A stretch of 64,000 bases of DNA from Synechococcus sp. Tobar12-5m-g (GCF_024345415.1 NZ_JAGQBB010000012.1:1-64000); one strand, 5' to 3'; counted from the first letter of the stretch, positions 50,763 to 60,860 are shown. Notes: generated by a model from the sequence alone, not told the origin. Translations and numbers: made by a program.

Positions 50763-52213
50763 CGTCCCCCCACGGTGATCGCATCCACCTTGATGTGGGG
50801 CTGCCCCACCGTGACGAAGATGCTGCCGCTCACCGAACCGCAGAAGCCGGCCGCCAGCTCCAGGTCGTTGGCGCACATCGAGATGCGGGGCAGCACCTCC
50901 TTGGCCTCGCCGATCAAGGTGGCGCCCTTCACCGGTTTGCCCAGCTGGCCGTTCTCGATCAGGTAGCCCTCCTCCACGGCGAAGTTGAACTGGCCGGTGG
51001 GGCCGACGCTGCCGCCCCCCATCGACTTGCAATACAAACCCCGCTCCACCGAGCCGATCAGGTCGGCGGGGCTGTGGGGCCCGGCCGCGATGAAGGTGTT
51101 GCGCATGCGGCTGGCGGCAGCGAAGGCATGGCTCTGGCGGCGGCCGCTGCCGGTGCGGGCGTGGCCGGTGCGCAGTTCGCCGGCCCGATCAGAGAGGAAG
51201 CGCTTGAGGATGCCGTTCTCGATCAGCACGTTGCGCTGGGGCTCCATGCCCTCGTCGTCCATCGACAAACTGCCGAATGCTCCAGTGCTGAGGCCCTCGT
51301 CGATCGCCGTGACGGCCCCATGGGCGATCGGGCTGCCCACCTGGTCGGCGAAGGGGGTGGTGCCCCGCTCCACCTGGGTGGTTTCCAGCAGATGGCCGCA
51401 GGCTTCGTGGAAGATCACGCCACCGAAGCGGTTGGCCAGCACCACCGGGTAGCTGCCCGCTTCCACATAGTCGGCGTGGAGCATGGCCCTGGCACTGGCG
51501 CAGAGCTCGGTGGCGGAGGCTTCCGCGTCCCAGTGGAGCAGGTCGTCGGGCCGGTCGGTGCTGCCGTAGCGCCGCCCCTGGCTGGCCCGGTGCTCCCCAT
51601 CGGCCACCAGGGCGTTGAGCCCCACCGACTGATGCAGGCGGATGTCGCGGGCGAAGGTGCCGTCGCTGGCGGCCACCATCACCTCCTGCCAGTCGCGGGC
51701 GTAGCTGCCGCGGCGGGCCTGCAGGTGCTGGCCGTGGCATTCGAGCAGGGCGGTGCCTTCCAGCAGCCGGGCCGTGGCGTCCCCCAGACCGGGGCAGGCA
51801 GCCAGCCAGCCAGCCTTGGCGGCGGCGTGATCACGCAGGTGGGCCAGGCCTTCGAAGCCGCCGCGGCCGGCGCTGCAGGGCTCCAGCCCCAGCATGCCAA
51901 GGGCCTGCTCGAGGGCGGTGAGCAGACCCCGTTTGCTGAGGTCGTTGGTGGAGACGAACCCATCCCGCTCCCCGCGGAACACCCGAATGCCGGCCCCCTT
52001 GCCGAAGGCCGGGCTGACATTGGTGATGCGGTCCTGCTCGGCCAACAGACCAATGTGGTCGGTGCTCTCCAGAAACACCTCCACCAGGGTTGCACCGGCG
52101 GCACAACCGGCCGACAGCACCGCCTCCAGCCGTGGTCGCCAGCTCAGGTCGAACGGATCGAGAGAAACAACGGGGAGTGGCAGGGAAGCAACCAAAGGGA
52201 GCGATGGCAACAA
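50759..52213 (-). CDS. tldD: TldD zinc metalloprotease subunit
   Basis: 484 residues. The zinc motif is HEACGHLLE, preceded by [12 protein letters not shown] and followed by a typical [17 protein letters not shown] region; the C-terminus [15 protein letters not shown] is also characteristic. It forms the active partner with the downstream tldE product. No peptide natural-product precursor was noticed nearby, so a housekeeping role is the default. Confidence 0.95.
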   Translation of the reverse strand: MLPSLPLVASLPLPVVSLDPFDLSWRPRLEAVLSAGCAAGATLVEVFLESTDHIGLLAEQDRITNVSPAFGKGAGIRVFRGERDGFVSTNDLSKRGLLTALEQALGMLGLEPCSAGRGGFEGLAHLRDHAAAKAGWLAACPGLGDATARLLEGTALLECHGQHLQARRGSYARDWQEVMVAASDGTFARDIRLHQSVGLNALVADGEHRASQGRRYGSTDRPDDLLHWDAEASATELCASARAMLHADYVEAGSYPVVLANRFGGVIFHEACGHLLETTQVERGTTPFADQVGSPIAHGAVTAIDEGLSTGAFGSLSMDDEGMEPQRNVLIENGILKRFLSDRAGELRTGHARTGSGRRQSHAFAAASRMRNTFIAAGPHSPADLIGSVERGLYCKSMGGGSVGPTGQFNFAVEEGYLIENGQLGKPVKGATLIGEAKEVLPRISMCANDLELAAGFCGSVSGSIFVTVGQPHIKVDAITVGGR

Positions 52214-52250
52214 ACGGAACCAAAGGAAGGGATCTGAATAGCCTGGCGAC

Positions 52251-53378
52251 TCAGCGCACGGCCGGTTGGAAGTCTTCGCTGCGGATCGGCGCCATCAGGA
52301 ACAGCTTCGCCATCTCCAGGCCGTTGGCCAGCCAGAAGGGAAGCTTGCGCAGGACCTTGATCGGAGCGGCGGCGCTGGATTGATCCGCGGCGGTCAGGGC
52401 GCTGTTGTTGGTGACGATCCTCTCCAGACGCACGTAGAACTTGGGATGCTCCACGTTGAGCACCACAGGAAAGACCCGGGCGGAGGTTTCGTTGGTCTTG
52501 GCGATCACCTCCTTGTCGTAGGCGCGGGCGTCGAGGCCGAGCGCCTCGTAGAACTCCTTGCGGGCCACGTCGCGCACGTACATCGTGGCGAACACGGCCA
52601 GCAGGAAGAAGCGGCACCAGAGGCGGGCCTGGAGGCCACGCACGGTGCCTGGCTGGGCCTTCATCAAGGCGTCGAAGAAGTCACCGTGGCGGTTCTCGTC
52701 CTGGCACCAGTTCTCGAAGAAATTGAAGATCGGGAAGATCTTGCTTTCGGGGTGTTTCTGGAGATGGCGGTAGATGGCGATGTAACGCCAGTAGCCAATC
52801 TTCTCGGAGAGATAGGTGGCGTAGAAGATGAACTTGGGTTTGAAGAAGGTGTAGGCCTTGTTGGCGGTCAGGAAGCCGAGATCGAGCTGCAGCCCGAAAT
52901 CGCCCATCGCCTTGTTGAGGAAGCCGGCATGGCGGGCCTCATCACGCGCCATGTGGGCGAAGCATTCGGCCAGCAGGGGGTTTTTTCCCTTGATGCGGCG
53001 GCTCAGTTCCTTGTAAAGCAGGAATCCCGAGAACTCGGAGGTGCAGCTCTGCTCCAGAAACTCCACGAACACCTTTCGGGTGTCGGGATCGAGCTTGTCG
53101 GCCGCGCCTACGAATTCTTCGTTGCGCACGAAGTGGTGGCGGTTGTAATCCTTGCGGAACTCTTCGCAGATCGCTTCGAGTTCCACTTCGTTGGGCCGCA
53201 GATCCATCGCCGCCATGGCGTCGAAATCCGTGGTGTAGAAGCGGGGGGTGAGGATCGTGTCCTTCACCGGGGCCTTGAAGGTTGGGGTCCCTGCGCTGGT
53301 CACCGTGGCGCCGGGTTCCGGGAGGGTGGCCACATCAGGAGATGGGGCGGCAGTGGGGGCGGCGATCGGAGGCACCAT
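52251..53378 (-). CDS. acsF: Mg-protoporphyrin IX monomethyl ester oxidative cyclase
   Basis: 375 residues from the ATG at 53378; another ATG 30 bp upstream is possible. It is a di-iron carboxylate enzyme that builds the fifth ring of chlorophyll using oxygen. Visible ligands include the E-x-x-H pairs in [15 protein letters not shown] and [15 protein letters not shown]. The start has a disordered Ala/Pro stretch before [20 protein letters not shown]. It defines this as an oxygenic phototroph. Transcribed toward tldD, with DUF2996 upstream. Confidence 0.96.
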   Translation of the reverse strand: MVPPIAAPTAAPSPDVATLPEPGATVTSAGTPTFKAPVKDTILTPRFYTTDFDAMAAMDLRPNEVELEAICEEFRKDYNRHHFVRNEEFVGAADKLDPDTRKVFVEFLEQSCTSEFSGFLLYKELSRRIKGKNPLLAECFAHMARDEARHAGFLNKAMGDFGLQLDLGFLTANKAYTFFKPKFIFYATYLSEKIGYWRYIAIYRHLQKHPESKIFPIFNFFENWCQDENRHGDFFDALMKAQPGTVRGLQARLWCRFFLLAVFATMYVRDVARKEFYEALGLDARAYDKEVIAKTNETSARVFPVVLNVEHPKFYVRLERIVTNNSALTAADQSSAAAPIKVLRKLPFWLANGLEMAKLFLMAPIRSEDFQPAVR

Positions 53379-53469
53379 TCGCGCGTCTCGGCAAGACAGT
53401 GAAGCCATCGTAGAAGGCTTCCGCGTTTCTCCGTCAGGATGTAAAGCCTGGGGGGCCAGGGGCGGGTGC

Positions 53470-53931
53470 TCAGTTCGGACCCAGCCATTTTTGGCTGTTG
53501 AGGCGGGACACCACCCGGGACACCAGCAGCGCCAGGGTGGTTTTGCGCTCATCGATCAGGAACGACTCCAGCAGGCTGGGTTCGCTGCCCGACTCGGCCA
53601 CACTGAAGGTCTTGGCCGAGCTGATCTCCGCGGTGGTGAAGCAAAGCCAGAAACGGCGGCCGCCCGGCAGCACCCCGATCACTTGCCAGCAGGGAGCGGC
53701 AACCACCGGCATTGGCGCCTCCACGAAACTCAAATCCGGGGCCGGGCCGCCATAGGCCTCGATCTCCTTGGCCAGGCCGGGCAGAAACAGCTGGGGGATG
53801 AACTCCGCGAACGGCTTGTCTTCTGGAGCGGGTGGCTTCACCTTGGTGGCCACAGGCTTGGCTTTGGCCTCCGCAGGTTGGGCTGCGTCCGTTGGCGTGG
53901 GCTTGGGGGCGGGGCTGGCGGAATCGCTCAC
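53470..53931 (-). CDS. DUF2996 protein
   Basis: 153 residues. A disordered Ala/Pro/Lys N-terminus (about 45 residues) precedes the conserved domain: [40 protein letters not shown] and [13 protein letters not shown]. The family is cyanobacterial and plant, of unknown function. It lies 90 bp upstream of acsF on the same strand and may belong to the same transcript. Confidence 0.85.
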   Translation of the reverse strand: MSDSASPAPKPTPTDAAQPAEAKAKPVATKVKPPAPEDKPFAEFIPQLFLPGLAKEIEAYGGPAPDLSFVEAPMPVVAAPCWQVIGVLPGGRRFWLCFTTAEISSAKTFSVAESGSEPSLLESFLIDERKTTLALLVSRVVSRLNSQKWLGPN

Positions 53932-53976
53932 GGACAGGGCCTCAACATGGAACCGTTGGCAAACTTTAGGGTTGTC

Positions 53977-54507
53977 CTACCAGTCGTCGGTCAGCGGATC
54001 CTCCCAGCCCTCTGCCGCGGTGGCGACCGGCCCAGCAGCGGCCGGCTGGTTCGGCTCCATGCCCCATCCATGGCTGCCAGGCGGAGGTGGCGGCGTCGGG
54101 CCCGGGCCGGAGCCAGCCGCGCTTCCCCGGCGGATGACGCGGAAGGGAACAGAGATGGTCGGCAGGGGATCCTGGGGAGCGCGCTCCGGGCCTGAGAACC
54201 CCGCCGGTGGCGAGAACGGCACCTCGCCGCGGCTTGGCGCCGCTGCTCTCTCCTGGCGGCGGGCCTGCGGAGCCTGCGCAGGAGGCGTGCGGGGGCTGGC
54301 CCGCTGCCGAAGGGCCAGGGCCGTGAAACCGGCGCTGAGGGCGGCACCTCCTCCACCGGCCAGGGCAATCCAAGCCCCCAGTGGCAGGGACGGCAGGCGC
54401 CAGATCAGCACCCGCATGGCCACGCTCGGCCTGGGATTGAGGGCCGCGAGCAGCAGCAGCAGCAGCAGCGGGGCCAGCAGCGGCAGAAGCAGGAGGCGTT
54501 GCAGCAC
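53977..54507 (-). CDS. membrane-anchored hypothetical protein with proline-rich tail
   Basis: 176 residues. Two hydrophobic spans at the N-terminus (LLLPLLAPLLLLLLLAALNP; GAWIALAGGGGAALSAGFTA) with the spacing of LapA-like small membrane proteins are followed by a long disordered Pro/Ala/Gly tail ending DPLTDDW. No enzymatic motif. It sits between ubiX and the DUF2996 gene on the same strand. Confidence 0.65.
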   Translation of the reverse strand: MLQRLLLLPLLAPLLLLLLLAALNPRPSVAMRVLIWRLPSLPLGAWIALAGGGGAALSAGFTALALRQRASPRTPPAQAPQARRQERAAAPSRGEVPFSPPAGFSGPERAPQDPLPTISVPFRVIRRGSAAGSGPGPTPPPPPGSHGWGMEPNQPAAAGPVATAAEGWEDPLTDDW

Positions 54508-54546
54508 GGCTCGGAAGGAAGGAAGCGGAGCGGTGGAACCGCCGCC

Positions 54547-55170
54547 TCAGGGGGCGGCGGGGAGGCTGATCGGCCCCTGCCAGCGCCGCAGGGCGCCGAG
54601 GTCGTAACCCAGACAGTCGAACACCCGGATCACCAGGAAATCCACCATCTCCTCCAGGCTGGTCGGTCGGTGGTACCAGGCGGGAATCGGCGGGGCGATC
54701 CGGGCCCCGGCTTCGGCCAGGGCCGTGAGGTTGCGCAGATGCACCAGGTTCCAGGGCATTTCCCGCGGGGCGATCACCAAAGGCCGGCCTTCCTTCAGGT
54801 GCACATCCGCCACCCGCTCGACCAGATCGAGGGCGACGCCGCTGGCGATTCGGCCGACGGTGCCCATGCTGGCCGGCAGGATCACCATGCCCCGGGTGGG
54901 GAAGCTGCCGCTGGCGATGGCGGCCGCCTGATCATTCCAGCGGTGGCAATGCAAGCTGCCGCCGCCCACGCCAGTTCGTTCCCGCCAGAACGCCGCCTGG
55001 CTCTCCGGTTCGGCCGGAATCCGCACCCCTTGCTCCGCCAGCCAGACCGCAATGGCGCCGCGGCTGGCGATCAGCTCCACGGACTCGCCCGCCTCCAGAA
55101 GCAACTGCAGGGCCCGCTCCGCAAGGGGCATGGCCGAGGCGCCCGAGACGGCCAGGACCACCGGTGGCAT
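54547..55170 (-). CDS. ubiX: UbiX-type flavin prenyltransferase
   Basis: 207 residues starting VVLAVSGASAMPLAERALQL, with the flavoprotein-fold ILPASMGTVGRIASGVALDL loop and REMPWNLVHLRNL. UbiX joins a dimethylallyl group to FMN to make prenyl-FMN, the cofactor of UbiD decarboxylases. No ubiD is in the window. It starts 4 bp after the RNase gene, hence co-transcribed. Confidence 0.9.
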   Translation of the reverse strand: MPPVVLAVSGASAMPLAERALQLLLEAGESVELIASRGAIAVWLAEQGVRIPAEPESQAAFWRERTGVGGGSLHCHRWNDQAAAIASGSFPTRGMVILPASMGTVGRIASGVALDLVERVADVHLKEGRPLVIAPREMPWNLVHLRNLTALAEAGARIAPPIPAWYHRPTSLEEMVDFLVIRVFDCLGYDLGALRRWQGPISLPAAP

Positions 55171-55173
55171 GGC

Positions 55174-57477
55174 TCAGCTCTCCCTTTCGCCGGGGTCGCC
55201 CTCATCGGCCAGGGTCTCGGCATCGACCACGCGTTCACCGGGGTCGCCGTCATTGGCGGGAAGCAGGATGGCGAGATCAATCTGGTGGCGCAGCACATCC
55301 ACCTTCAGGATTTCCACGTCCACCCGATCGCCCAACAGGTAGGTGCGGCGGTTCTTGCGACCGACGAGGCGGTTCTGCCGGGAGCGGTATTCGTACCAGT
55401 CGTCCTTGAGGGAGCTGACGTGCACCAGTCCTTCCACCCGTGACGGGGGGATCTCGACGAAGAAGCCGTAGCTCTGCACGCCGCTGATCACGCCGCTGAG
55501 GGTTTGGCCCACCAGCGGCTCGGCGGCGCGGGCCTGGGCCATCGCCAACAGGTCGGACTGAAGCTCCAGCACGAACCGGGAGCGGTTGTTGAGGCGCTGG
55601 ATCAGGCCAGAGCTGCGGGAAGCCTCGAGGTCGGTGAGCTGGCTCGGGGGGAGCAGGGGCCAATCGATCGTGCCGTGGCAGAGGTCAGCGGCCAGATCCA
55701 CCCGGACCTTGTGACGCACGCTGGGTCGATCCTTGCCCTCCGTCAGCAGCAGCACCAGCAGCTGTTGGTTCCAGACATCGGCGTAGTGCAGGGAGGGGAG
55801 GCACCAGGGGGCAAAGCCCTCCTCGGCCGCCGCCAGACTGTGGAGGCCGGGCTCGCCGCTGAGTTGCACCAGCGGCAGCACGTCGCTGAGTTGCCGCTGC
55901 AGCACCCGGCTGCGATCGGTGGCGGCGAAGGCCTCCGCCAGCTCGGCAGCGGCGGGGGCATTGCCGTCATCGGCGAGCTCGAGGGGAATCTCAAGGGCAA
56001 GGGCGGCTTTGGCCACTTCATTGATCTCCGCTGGATCGGCAGCGGGATTGACGGCGAACAGCCCGGGCAACTGCAGGGCCGCCAGATGCTCCCCCAGGGC
56101 GCGGCCGGCCGGGAGCACCAGCTCCCGCAGCAGGGCAATCGGATGGTGAGGCGGCAACTGCACCAGCCAGCCCCGTCGGCTCTCGTCCGGCTCCGGCGTG
56201 GTCAGGTCGGCCAGGGATTCGAGCGCTGGCAGGGGCAGATCCAGATCAATCGAGCCCCTGCCCAGGCGCTGGCCCCGCAGCTGGCCGGCCAGCTCCAGCA
56301 GTTGCTCCAGCAGCGGCAGCTGATCCTTGATCGGTTTGAGGGCAGACGCCAGGGTGCGGGCCTTCGGCTTGCGCTCGGCCAGGGCCTGAAGAGCTGCCGC
56401 ATCGATGGTGGCATCGGCTTGGATCGTGGTCAGGGCGAAGCGGTAGTGCGCCACCTGGCCGTCGGCGCCGAAGTCGAGGCCAACGGAAACCGCTGCTGCC
56501 GCCTGCCCCGGTTCGAAGCCGGCGGCCTTGCTCAGGGGTGCAGGCAGCAGCGGGAGCCAGCGACGCCCCAGGCAGAGGGCTTCCGCTTGCTCCCGCAGCC
56601 AGTGATCCAGGCTTCCGCCCGGGCTCAACCGCTCCGCCACAGCCGGGGCGTGCACCCAGAGCCTGGGGCCCGCTTCACCCTCCTCCAGGGACACCGCCGG
56701 AAGGATCGGTGCCTCGGAGCCACTCCAGCCGCCCAGCAACAGGGTGGGGAGGGCGGTGAGATCGGTACGTCCCTTGGCGAGGGGGCTGCGCAGGGTGGTG
56801 CGGGGCGCTGGGGTGGGGTTGCGCAGGCCGTGCTTGGTGAGCAGAAGGTCCAGATCGGCCTCTTCACCGCCGTTGATCGGCAGGCGCCGGGCCACGTGGC
56901 CGCAGGCGGGATACTGGGCCAGGGGATAGCGGTCCACCCGCACCTCCACGACCGATTCCCGGGCTGGATCGAGAAAGGAGCCATCTTCGGCAGGCAGTTC
57001 CAGCGTGGTCAGCAGCCGGTCGTCGAGGGGAACGGCAACAAGGCGATCGTCCTGCTGCTCCACCTGGGCCAGCAGATGCTGGGTGGCCCGCTCGAGGATG
57101 CACTGCACGCCACCTTCGGGGGAACGCCGCCGACCTCCCTCCCGGGTGATTCGCACCAGCACCCGATCGCCGTTCCAGGCGTGGTTGAGCTGGTGATCGC
57201 GGATATAGATGTCTTCACCGCCATCAACCCGAAGGGCGAAGCAGAAGCCCTTGCTGGAACAGCGCAGGCGCGCCTCGATCAGGCTGTCGTCGTGGCGGCG
57301 TTGAACCCCCGCCTCCCCTTGCTCGAGCAAGCCGACGCGGCTGAGGCCATCGAGGGCGATGTGCAGCAGCTGCTTGTCCGGTTTCAGGCTCAGGCCGAGG
57401 GCCTTTTCCAGCTTGGCCAGTGGCAGCGCCTCCTCGGCTGGGAGCTGGTCGAGCAGGTCGGCGACCGTGAACTTCAT
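55174..57477 (-). CDS. rnb: RNase II/RNase R-family 3'-5' exoribonuclease
   Basis: 767 residues from the ATG at 57477 (MKFTVADLLDQL). The layout is an N-terminal winged-helix and cold-shock part, a central RNB-like domain (with KVRVDLAADLCHG near the end of the domain), and a C-terminal S1 domain (GQTLSGVISGVQSYGFFVEI, then GLVHVSSLKDDWYEYRSRQN). The RNB catalytic Asp cluster is not as clear as in E. coli RNase II. It degrades RNA processively. First gene before ubiX. Confidence 0.85.
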   Translation of the reverse strand: MKFTVADLLDQLPAEEALPLAKLEKALGLSLKPDKQLLHIALDGLSRVGLLEQGEAGVQRRHDDSLIEARLRCSSKGFCFALRVDGGEDIYIRDHQLNHAWNGDRVLVRITREGGRRRSPEGGVQCILERATQHLLAQVEQQDDRLVAVPLDDRLLTTLELPAEDGSFLDPARESVVEVRVDRYPLAQYPACGHVARRLPINGGEEADLDLLLTKHGLRNPTPAPRTTLRSPLAKGRTDLTALPTLLLGGWSGSEAPILPAVSLEEGEAGPRLWVHAPAVAERLSPGGSLDHWLREQAEALCLGRRWLPLLPAPLSKAAGFEPGQAAAAVSVGLDFGADGQVAHYRFALTTIQADATIDAAALQALAERKPKARTLASALKPIKDQLPLLEQLLELAGQLRGQRLGRGSIDLDLPLPALESLADLTTPEPDESRRGWLVQLPPHHPIALLRELVLPAGRALGEHLAALQLPGLFAVNPAADPAEINEVAKAALALEIPLELADDGNAPAAAELAEAFAATDRSRVLQRQLSDVLPLVQLSGEPGLHSLAAAEEGFAPWCLPSLHYADVWNQQLLVLLLTEGKDRPSVRHKVRVDLAADLCHGTIDWPLLPPSQLTDLEASRSSGLIQRLNNRSRFVLELQSDLLAMAQARAAEPLVGQTLSGVISGVQSYGFFVEIPPSRVEGLVHVSSLKDDWYEYRSRQNRLVGRKNRRTYLLGDRVDVEILKVDVLRHQIDLAILLPANDGDPGERVVDAETLADEGDPGERES

Positions 57478-57578
57478 CGGAACGGGGTTCAAGGGGGAGA
57501 CGGGGGGTGCGGGCGACTGCGGCAGGGGCTCGGATCAGCGGAGGGCCGATCCGCGAAAGGGTTCACGGAACGGGACCC

Positions 57579-57616
57579 GGGCGTTGGGCTCCGGCGCCCA
57601 GCGAAGCCCAACGCCC
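57579..57616 (-). terminator. strong 12-bp hairpin after the GDT1 pair
   Basis: GGGCGTTGGGCT and AGCCCAACGCCC form a perfect 12-bp stem with a 14-nt loop, 20 bp downstream (minus strand) of the GDT1 stop. No clear T-run follows. It likely ends the YkgJ-GDT1-GDT1 transcript before the RNase gene. Confidence 0.65.
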
Positions 57617-57635
57617 TCGGCGCCATCCAACCACT

Positions 57636-57920
57636 CTACGAATCCTCCCTTCCAGCCCGCACGAGCAGCCGGATGCCAATCAGCAGGAAGCCGGCGGAGG
57701 CGGCGAGTTGCAGGGCGTCGGCGGGGATCAGGCTGGAGAGGGAGCCACCAGCGAACGCCCCCAGCAGGCTGGCCAGAACCAGGGCTGCCGAGCTGCCTAG
57801 GAACACGGCCGCCGGTTTCGTGGTGGTGCCGCTGATCGTCACGATCGTGAGCTGGGTCTTGTCGCCAAGTTCGGCGAGGAAGACGGTGACAAAGGTGGAG
57901 GCCAGGAGGGGCAGTTGCAT
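57636..57920 (-). CDS. GDT1/TMEM165 half-transporter (second gene)
   Basis: 94 residues, three hydrophobic spans. The family signature appears at the front: STFVTVFLAELGDKTQLTIV (E-x-G-D-[KR]-[TS]). Full-length GDT1/TMEM165 proteins contain this motif twice; here each half is a separate gene, the other starting 4 bp upstream. The pair should form a heterodimeric Mn2+/Ca2+ exporter. In cyanobacteria related Mnx proteins protect photosystem II from manganese imbalance. Confidence 0.88.
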   Translation of the reverse strand: MQLPLLASTFVTVFLAELGDKTQLTIVTISGTTTKPAAVFLGSSAALVLASLLGAFAGGSLSSLIPADALQLAASAGFLLIGIRLLVRAGREDS

Positions 57921-57924
57921 GGGG

Positions 57925-58332
57925 TTAGGGGTTGATCAGGCCGATGCCGGCTTGTGCGCCGAGCCAGAGGCCCAGGGACACCATCAACGCTCCGGAGATG
58001 CGCTCCAGCCGCTGGGGAGGCAGCACCGTTGCCAGCCAGCGTCCCAGCAGCACCCCCGCCAGGCTCGAGCAGATCAGGGCGAGGGCCGCCCCGGTGAACA
58101 CCAGCAGGGGGCGCCCCGATTCAGCGGCCAGCAGCAGGGCGGCGAGCTGGGTCTTGTCCCCCAACTCGGCCAGGAACACCGTGGTGAAGGTGGTCAGGAT
58201 GATCGCCAACAGCGTGGGATCAGCCGGTCCTGCGGCCGGAGCAACCGTTTTGGTCGCCTCCATGGGCTCCTTCCCGTCAGCTCGTTCTCCCGATTCGGAA
58301 GCGGTGTCCAGCGCTGTGCTGTCGTCGGTCAT
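57925..58332 (-). CDS. GDT1/TMEM165 half-transporter (first gene)
   Basis: 135 residues from the ATG at 58332. A disordered, acidic N-terminus (~45 residues) precedes TTFTTVFLAELGDKTQLAAL, the E-x-G-D-K-T motif, and three hydrophobic spans. The start overlaps the YkgJ-type gene by 4 bp (ATGA) and the stop is 4 bp from the next half-transporter. Its paralogous partner is shorter and lacks the N-terminal extension, suggesting division of labour. Confidence 0.88.
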   Translation of the reverse strand: MTDDSTALDTASESGERADGKEPMEATKTVAPAAGPADPTLLAIILTTFTTVFLAELGDKTQLAALLLAAESGRPLLVFTGAALALICSSLAGVLLGRWLATVLPPQRLERISGALMVSLGLWLGAQAGIGLINP

Positions 58333-58685
58333 GGCTCTCGGGTGGCCTGCTCGAACCGTCTCAACACGGTGCTGCGTCCCCCATACTCTTGGCGGATCTG
58401 CTGGCGGCAGCAGGCGATCGCGAAGCCTTCTTCCTCCTTGATCGGCACGTTGAACAGGGCTGCCAGGCTGTTCACCCGGCAGAAATCTGGCCGCTCCCCA
58501 TAGATCCGGCAGCGGCGCCCGCCGGTGTCGAAGTGGATGCACCAGCCATCGCTGCCCACCATCGCCAGGTACTGGCTGCGTTGGTCGGCGCTGAGGGCGT
58601 CCAGGGCCTCGCCACGTCGCTCCGGATCCAGCCGGCAGCAGGCTCCACAGCCGCCGATGCAGCTCCAGTGGCTTCCGCAGCCCAT
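58329..58685 (-). CDS. YkgJ-family cysteine cluster protein
   Basis: 118 residues. The cysteine pattern is CIGGCGACCRLDPERRG, then WCIHFDTGGRRCRIYGERPDFC and a final IACCRQQI, matching the YkgJ family of putative zinc or iron-sulfur proteins. It is co-transcribed with the GDT1 pair (4-bp overlap), so a link to metal homeostasis is plausible but not shown. Confidence 0.85.
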   Translation of the reverse strand: MGCGSHWSCIGGCGACCRLDPERRGEALDALSADQRSQYLAMVGSDGWCIHFDTGGRRCRIYGERPDFCRVNSLAALFNVPIKEEEGFAIACCRQQIRQEYGGRSTVLRRFEQATREP

Positions 58686-58802
58686 CAACGCCCCCCTGGA
58701 TGCTGTGACAAGCGGTCACAGTGGCACGGTCCGTGCTCGTGAGGGAGGCGGTGGCTCCCGTAACCTTGCAGCGAGATCGTTCTATTCGCGAGCCTGTCGT
58801 CC

Positions 58803-58910
58803 ATGGGTATCGACATCCATCTGATTGCCAACTTCATGGCCCTGGCGTTGATCACCCTGGCAGGCCCTGCGGTGATCTTCATCCTCTTCTATCGGCGCGG
58901 AGCCCTCTGA
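58803..58910 (+). CDS. psb30: photosystem II protein Psb30 (Ycf12)
   Basis: 35 residues: a short N-terminus ([20 protein letters not shown]) and a single membrane helix ending [11 protein letters not shown]. This is the Psb30 small subunit at the periphery of the photosystem II core. It is divergent from the YkgJ gene and convergent with recJ, whose stop lies 4 bp away. Confidence 0.93.
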   Translation: MGIDIHLIANFMALALITLAGPAVIFILFYRRGAL

Positions 58911-58913
58911 ACC

Positions 58914-60860
58914 TCAGGCTGCCAGTCCCAGGGCCAGGGCGGCCTCCGCGAACAACCCCTTCAGGTAGGGATGCTGTTCTGCCTGATCGTCGTTTCCGGG
59001 GTCCGTTGAGCTGAGCTCATCGCCCGCTTCGTTGCGGATCCGAACGGACTCTCCGACCCGTCGGCACCAGTAGGTGCGCTGCCGGCGCCGCAGCACCACC
59101 TCCCCACCGCCGCTGGGGCGCAGACCCACCAGCTCGAGCTGGAGCCGCTCCTCCCCCTGCCAGCGGTTGCTACGCAGGCGAAAGGCAACATCCACCAGCT
59201 CGGGCACCGCCCCTTCCCCCTGCCAGCGCCAGGCGATGGCCCGGTGGCTGCTGGCGTTCTGCTGCAAGGTGAGTTGCAGGTGGCCGCCGCGCAAGGGCCG
59301 CTGCTCCAGCACCTGGCACCGGGCACTCCAGAACAACGGTGCGGCGAATCCAGCTCCCAGCGGTTCGAGCCGTTGCAGATCCCTCCAGAACGCCCGATCG
59401 ATCCGATCGAGGCTGAGCAGGGCCTCCGGCTCCACCGGGACGCCGCCAGCCTGGCCGGCCAGCCAGTCTGTAGCCAGGGCATTGAGGGCCCCGTGCAGGG
59501 CCGCCACGTTCTCAGCCCGCACCGTGAAGCCACCGGCGGCGGGATGGCCGCCATGGCGCTCCAGCAGCGCCTCGCAGTGGCGCAGGGCCTGGTCCACGGC
59601 GAAACCACGGGGGGCCCGCACCGACGACCGCAGGCGCCCGTTGCCTTCGCTGGCCAGCAGGGCCACCGGCAGACCGAAGCGTTCGACCAACCGGGCGGCC
59701 ACCACACCGATCACCCCATGGTGCCAGTGCCCCTGGGCCAGCAGAAGGAAGGGTGAACGCTCCGGCCCATCCGCCTCCACCAGGGCGACCGCTTCGGCTT
59801 CGATCGCGTCGCAGAGTTCGCGGCGTTGCCGGTTGAGCGCTTCGCAGTCCTGGGCCAGCTCCATGGCCCGCTCCCTGTCTTCGGTGGTGAGCAGCTCCAC
59901 CACCAGCTGGGGATCCCCCAGGCGGCCCACCGCGTTGATGCGGGGTGCCAGTTGAAAGGCCACGGCCGTGGCATCCAGGGGGGTTTCGCCCACGCCGGCC
60001 AGGCGTTGCAGGGCCTGCAGCCCCGGCAGGGTTGAGGCATGCAGCCGGGGCAACCCCTCCTGCAGCCAACGCCGGTTCACCCCAAGCAGCGGAGCCATGT
60101 CGGCGATGGTGCCGATGCAGAACAGGTCGAGCGCCATCGCCGTGGCGTCGTCACGACCCAGGCTGCCCGCCAGGGCAACCGCCAGCACATAGGCGAGTCC
60201 GACCCCGGCGAGTCCCCGGTAGGGGGAATCGGCCGGGGTGCAGGCCGGATGAAGCAAGGCCAGGCAGGGAGGCGGTTCCGGGGGCAGGGTGTGATGGTCG
60301 GTGAGGATCACCTCCACTTGAAGGTCCTTGGCGCGCTCTAGGGCTTCCTTGGCCGCGATGCCGTTGTCGACGGTGACCAGCAGGCCGACCCCCTCGCCGG
60401 CCAGGCGCTCCACCATGGCGGCATTCAGGCCATAGCCGTCCTCCTGACGGCTGGGGATCGCCGCGAGCGGCCTGGCCCCCAGCCGCTGCAGCACGCCCAC
60501 CAGCAGGGCGGTGCTGGTCATGCCATCGGCGTCGTAATCACCGCAGATCGCCACCGCTTCGGCCGCACCGCAGGCCCGCCGCAGCCGCGCCACGGCCTTG
60601 TTGAGATCGTTGAAATGGGCCTGGGGGTCCGGGGCTGGGGCGGGCTTCAGCAGAGCGGTGATCGCCTCAGCACTGAGGAAGCCACGCCGTTGCAGCACCG
60701 CCAGCAATTCCGGCGGCAGGCCGAGGCCTTCGAGGGCCCCTGCTTCGATGCCCTCCTCGGCGGCAGGGAGCGCAGCGGGCAGTTGCCAGCGCTGCTGGGG
60801 CAGGCGGGAATGCAACAGGTGCGTGCGGGGATCGGCGCAGTCTGGGCGGTTCTGCTCCAT
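58914..60860 (-). CDS. recJ: single-stranded-DNA-specific exonuclease RecJ
   Basis: 648 residues from the ATG at 60860; an extension of 33 codons upstream looks non-conserved. DHH-family motifs are present: VAICGDYDADGMTSTALLVG (motif I), VTVDNGIAAKEAL, LTDHHTLPPE (DHH) and the C-terminal DHHA1 RSSVRAPRGFAVDQALRHCE region with GGHPAAGGFTV. It degrades single-stranded DNA 5'-3' in repair and recombination. The DUF565 gene is divergent. Confidence 0.93.
   Translation of the reverse strand: MEQNRPDCADPRTHLLHSRLPQQRWQLPAALPAAEEGIEAGALEGLGLPPELLAVLQRRGFLSAEAITALLKPAPAPDPQAHFNDLNKAVARLRRACGAAEAVAICGDYDADGMTSTALLVGVLQRLGARPLAAIPSRQEDGYGLNAAMVERLAGEGVGLLVTVDNGIAAKEALERAKDLQVEVILTDHHTLPPEPPPCLALLHPACTPADSPYRGLAGVGLAYVLAVALAGSLGRDDATAMALDLFCIGTIADMAPLLGVNRRWLQEGLPRLHASTLPGLQALQRLAGVGETPLDATAVAFQLAPRINAVGRLGDPQLVVELLTTEDRERAMELAQDCEALNRQRRELCDAIEAEAVALVEADGPERSPFLLLAQGHWHHGVIGVVAARLVERFGLPVALLASEGNGRLRSSVRAPRGFAVDQALRHCEALLERHGGHPAAGGFTVRAENVAALHGALNALATDWLAGQAGGVPVEPEALLSLDRIDRAFWRDLQRLEPLGAGFAAPLFWSARCQVLEQRPLRGGHLQLTLQQNASSHRAIAWRWQGEGAVPELVDVAFRLRSNRWQGEERLQLELVGLRPSGGGEVVLRRRQRTYWCRRVGESVRIRNEAGDELSSTDPGNDDQAEQHPYLKGLFAEAALALGLAA

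Noticed and set aside
55504-58503. 999-codon plus-strand frame
   Set aside because: Antisense of the RNase II/R and GDT1 genes; low-complexity Gly/Gln/Arg translation typical of GC-rich shadows.
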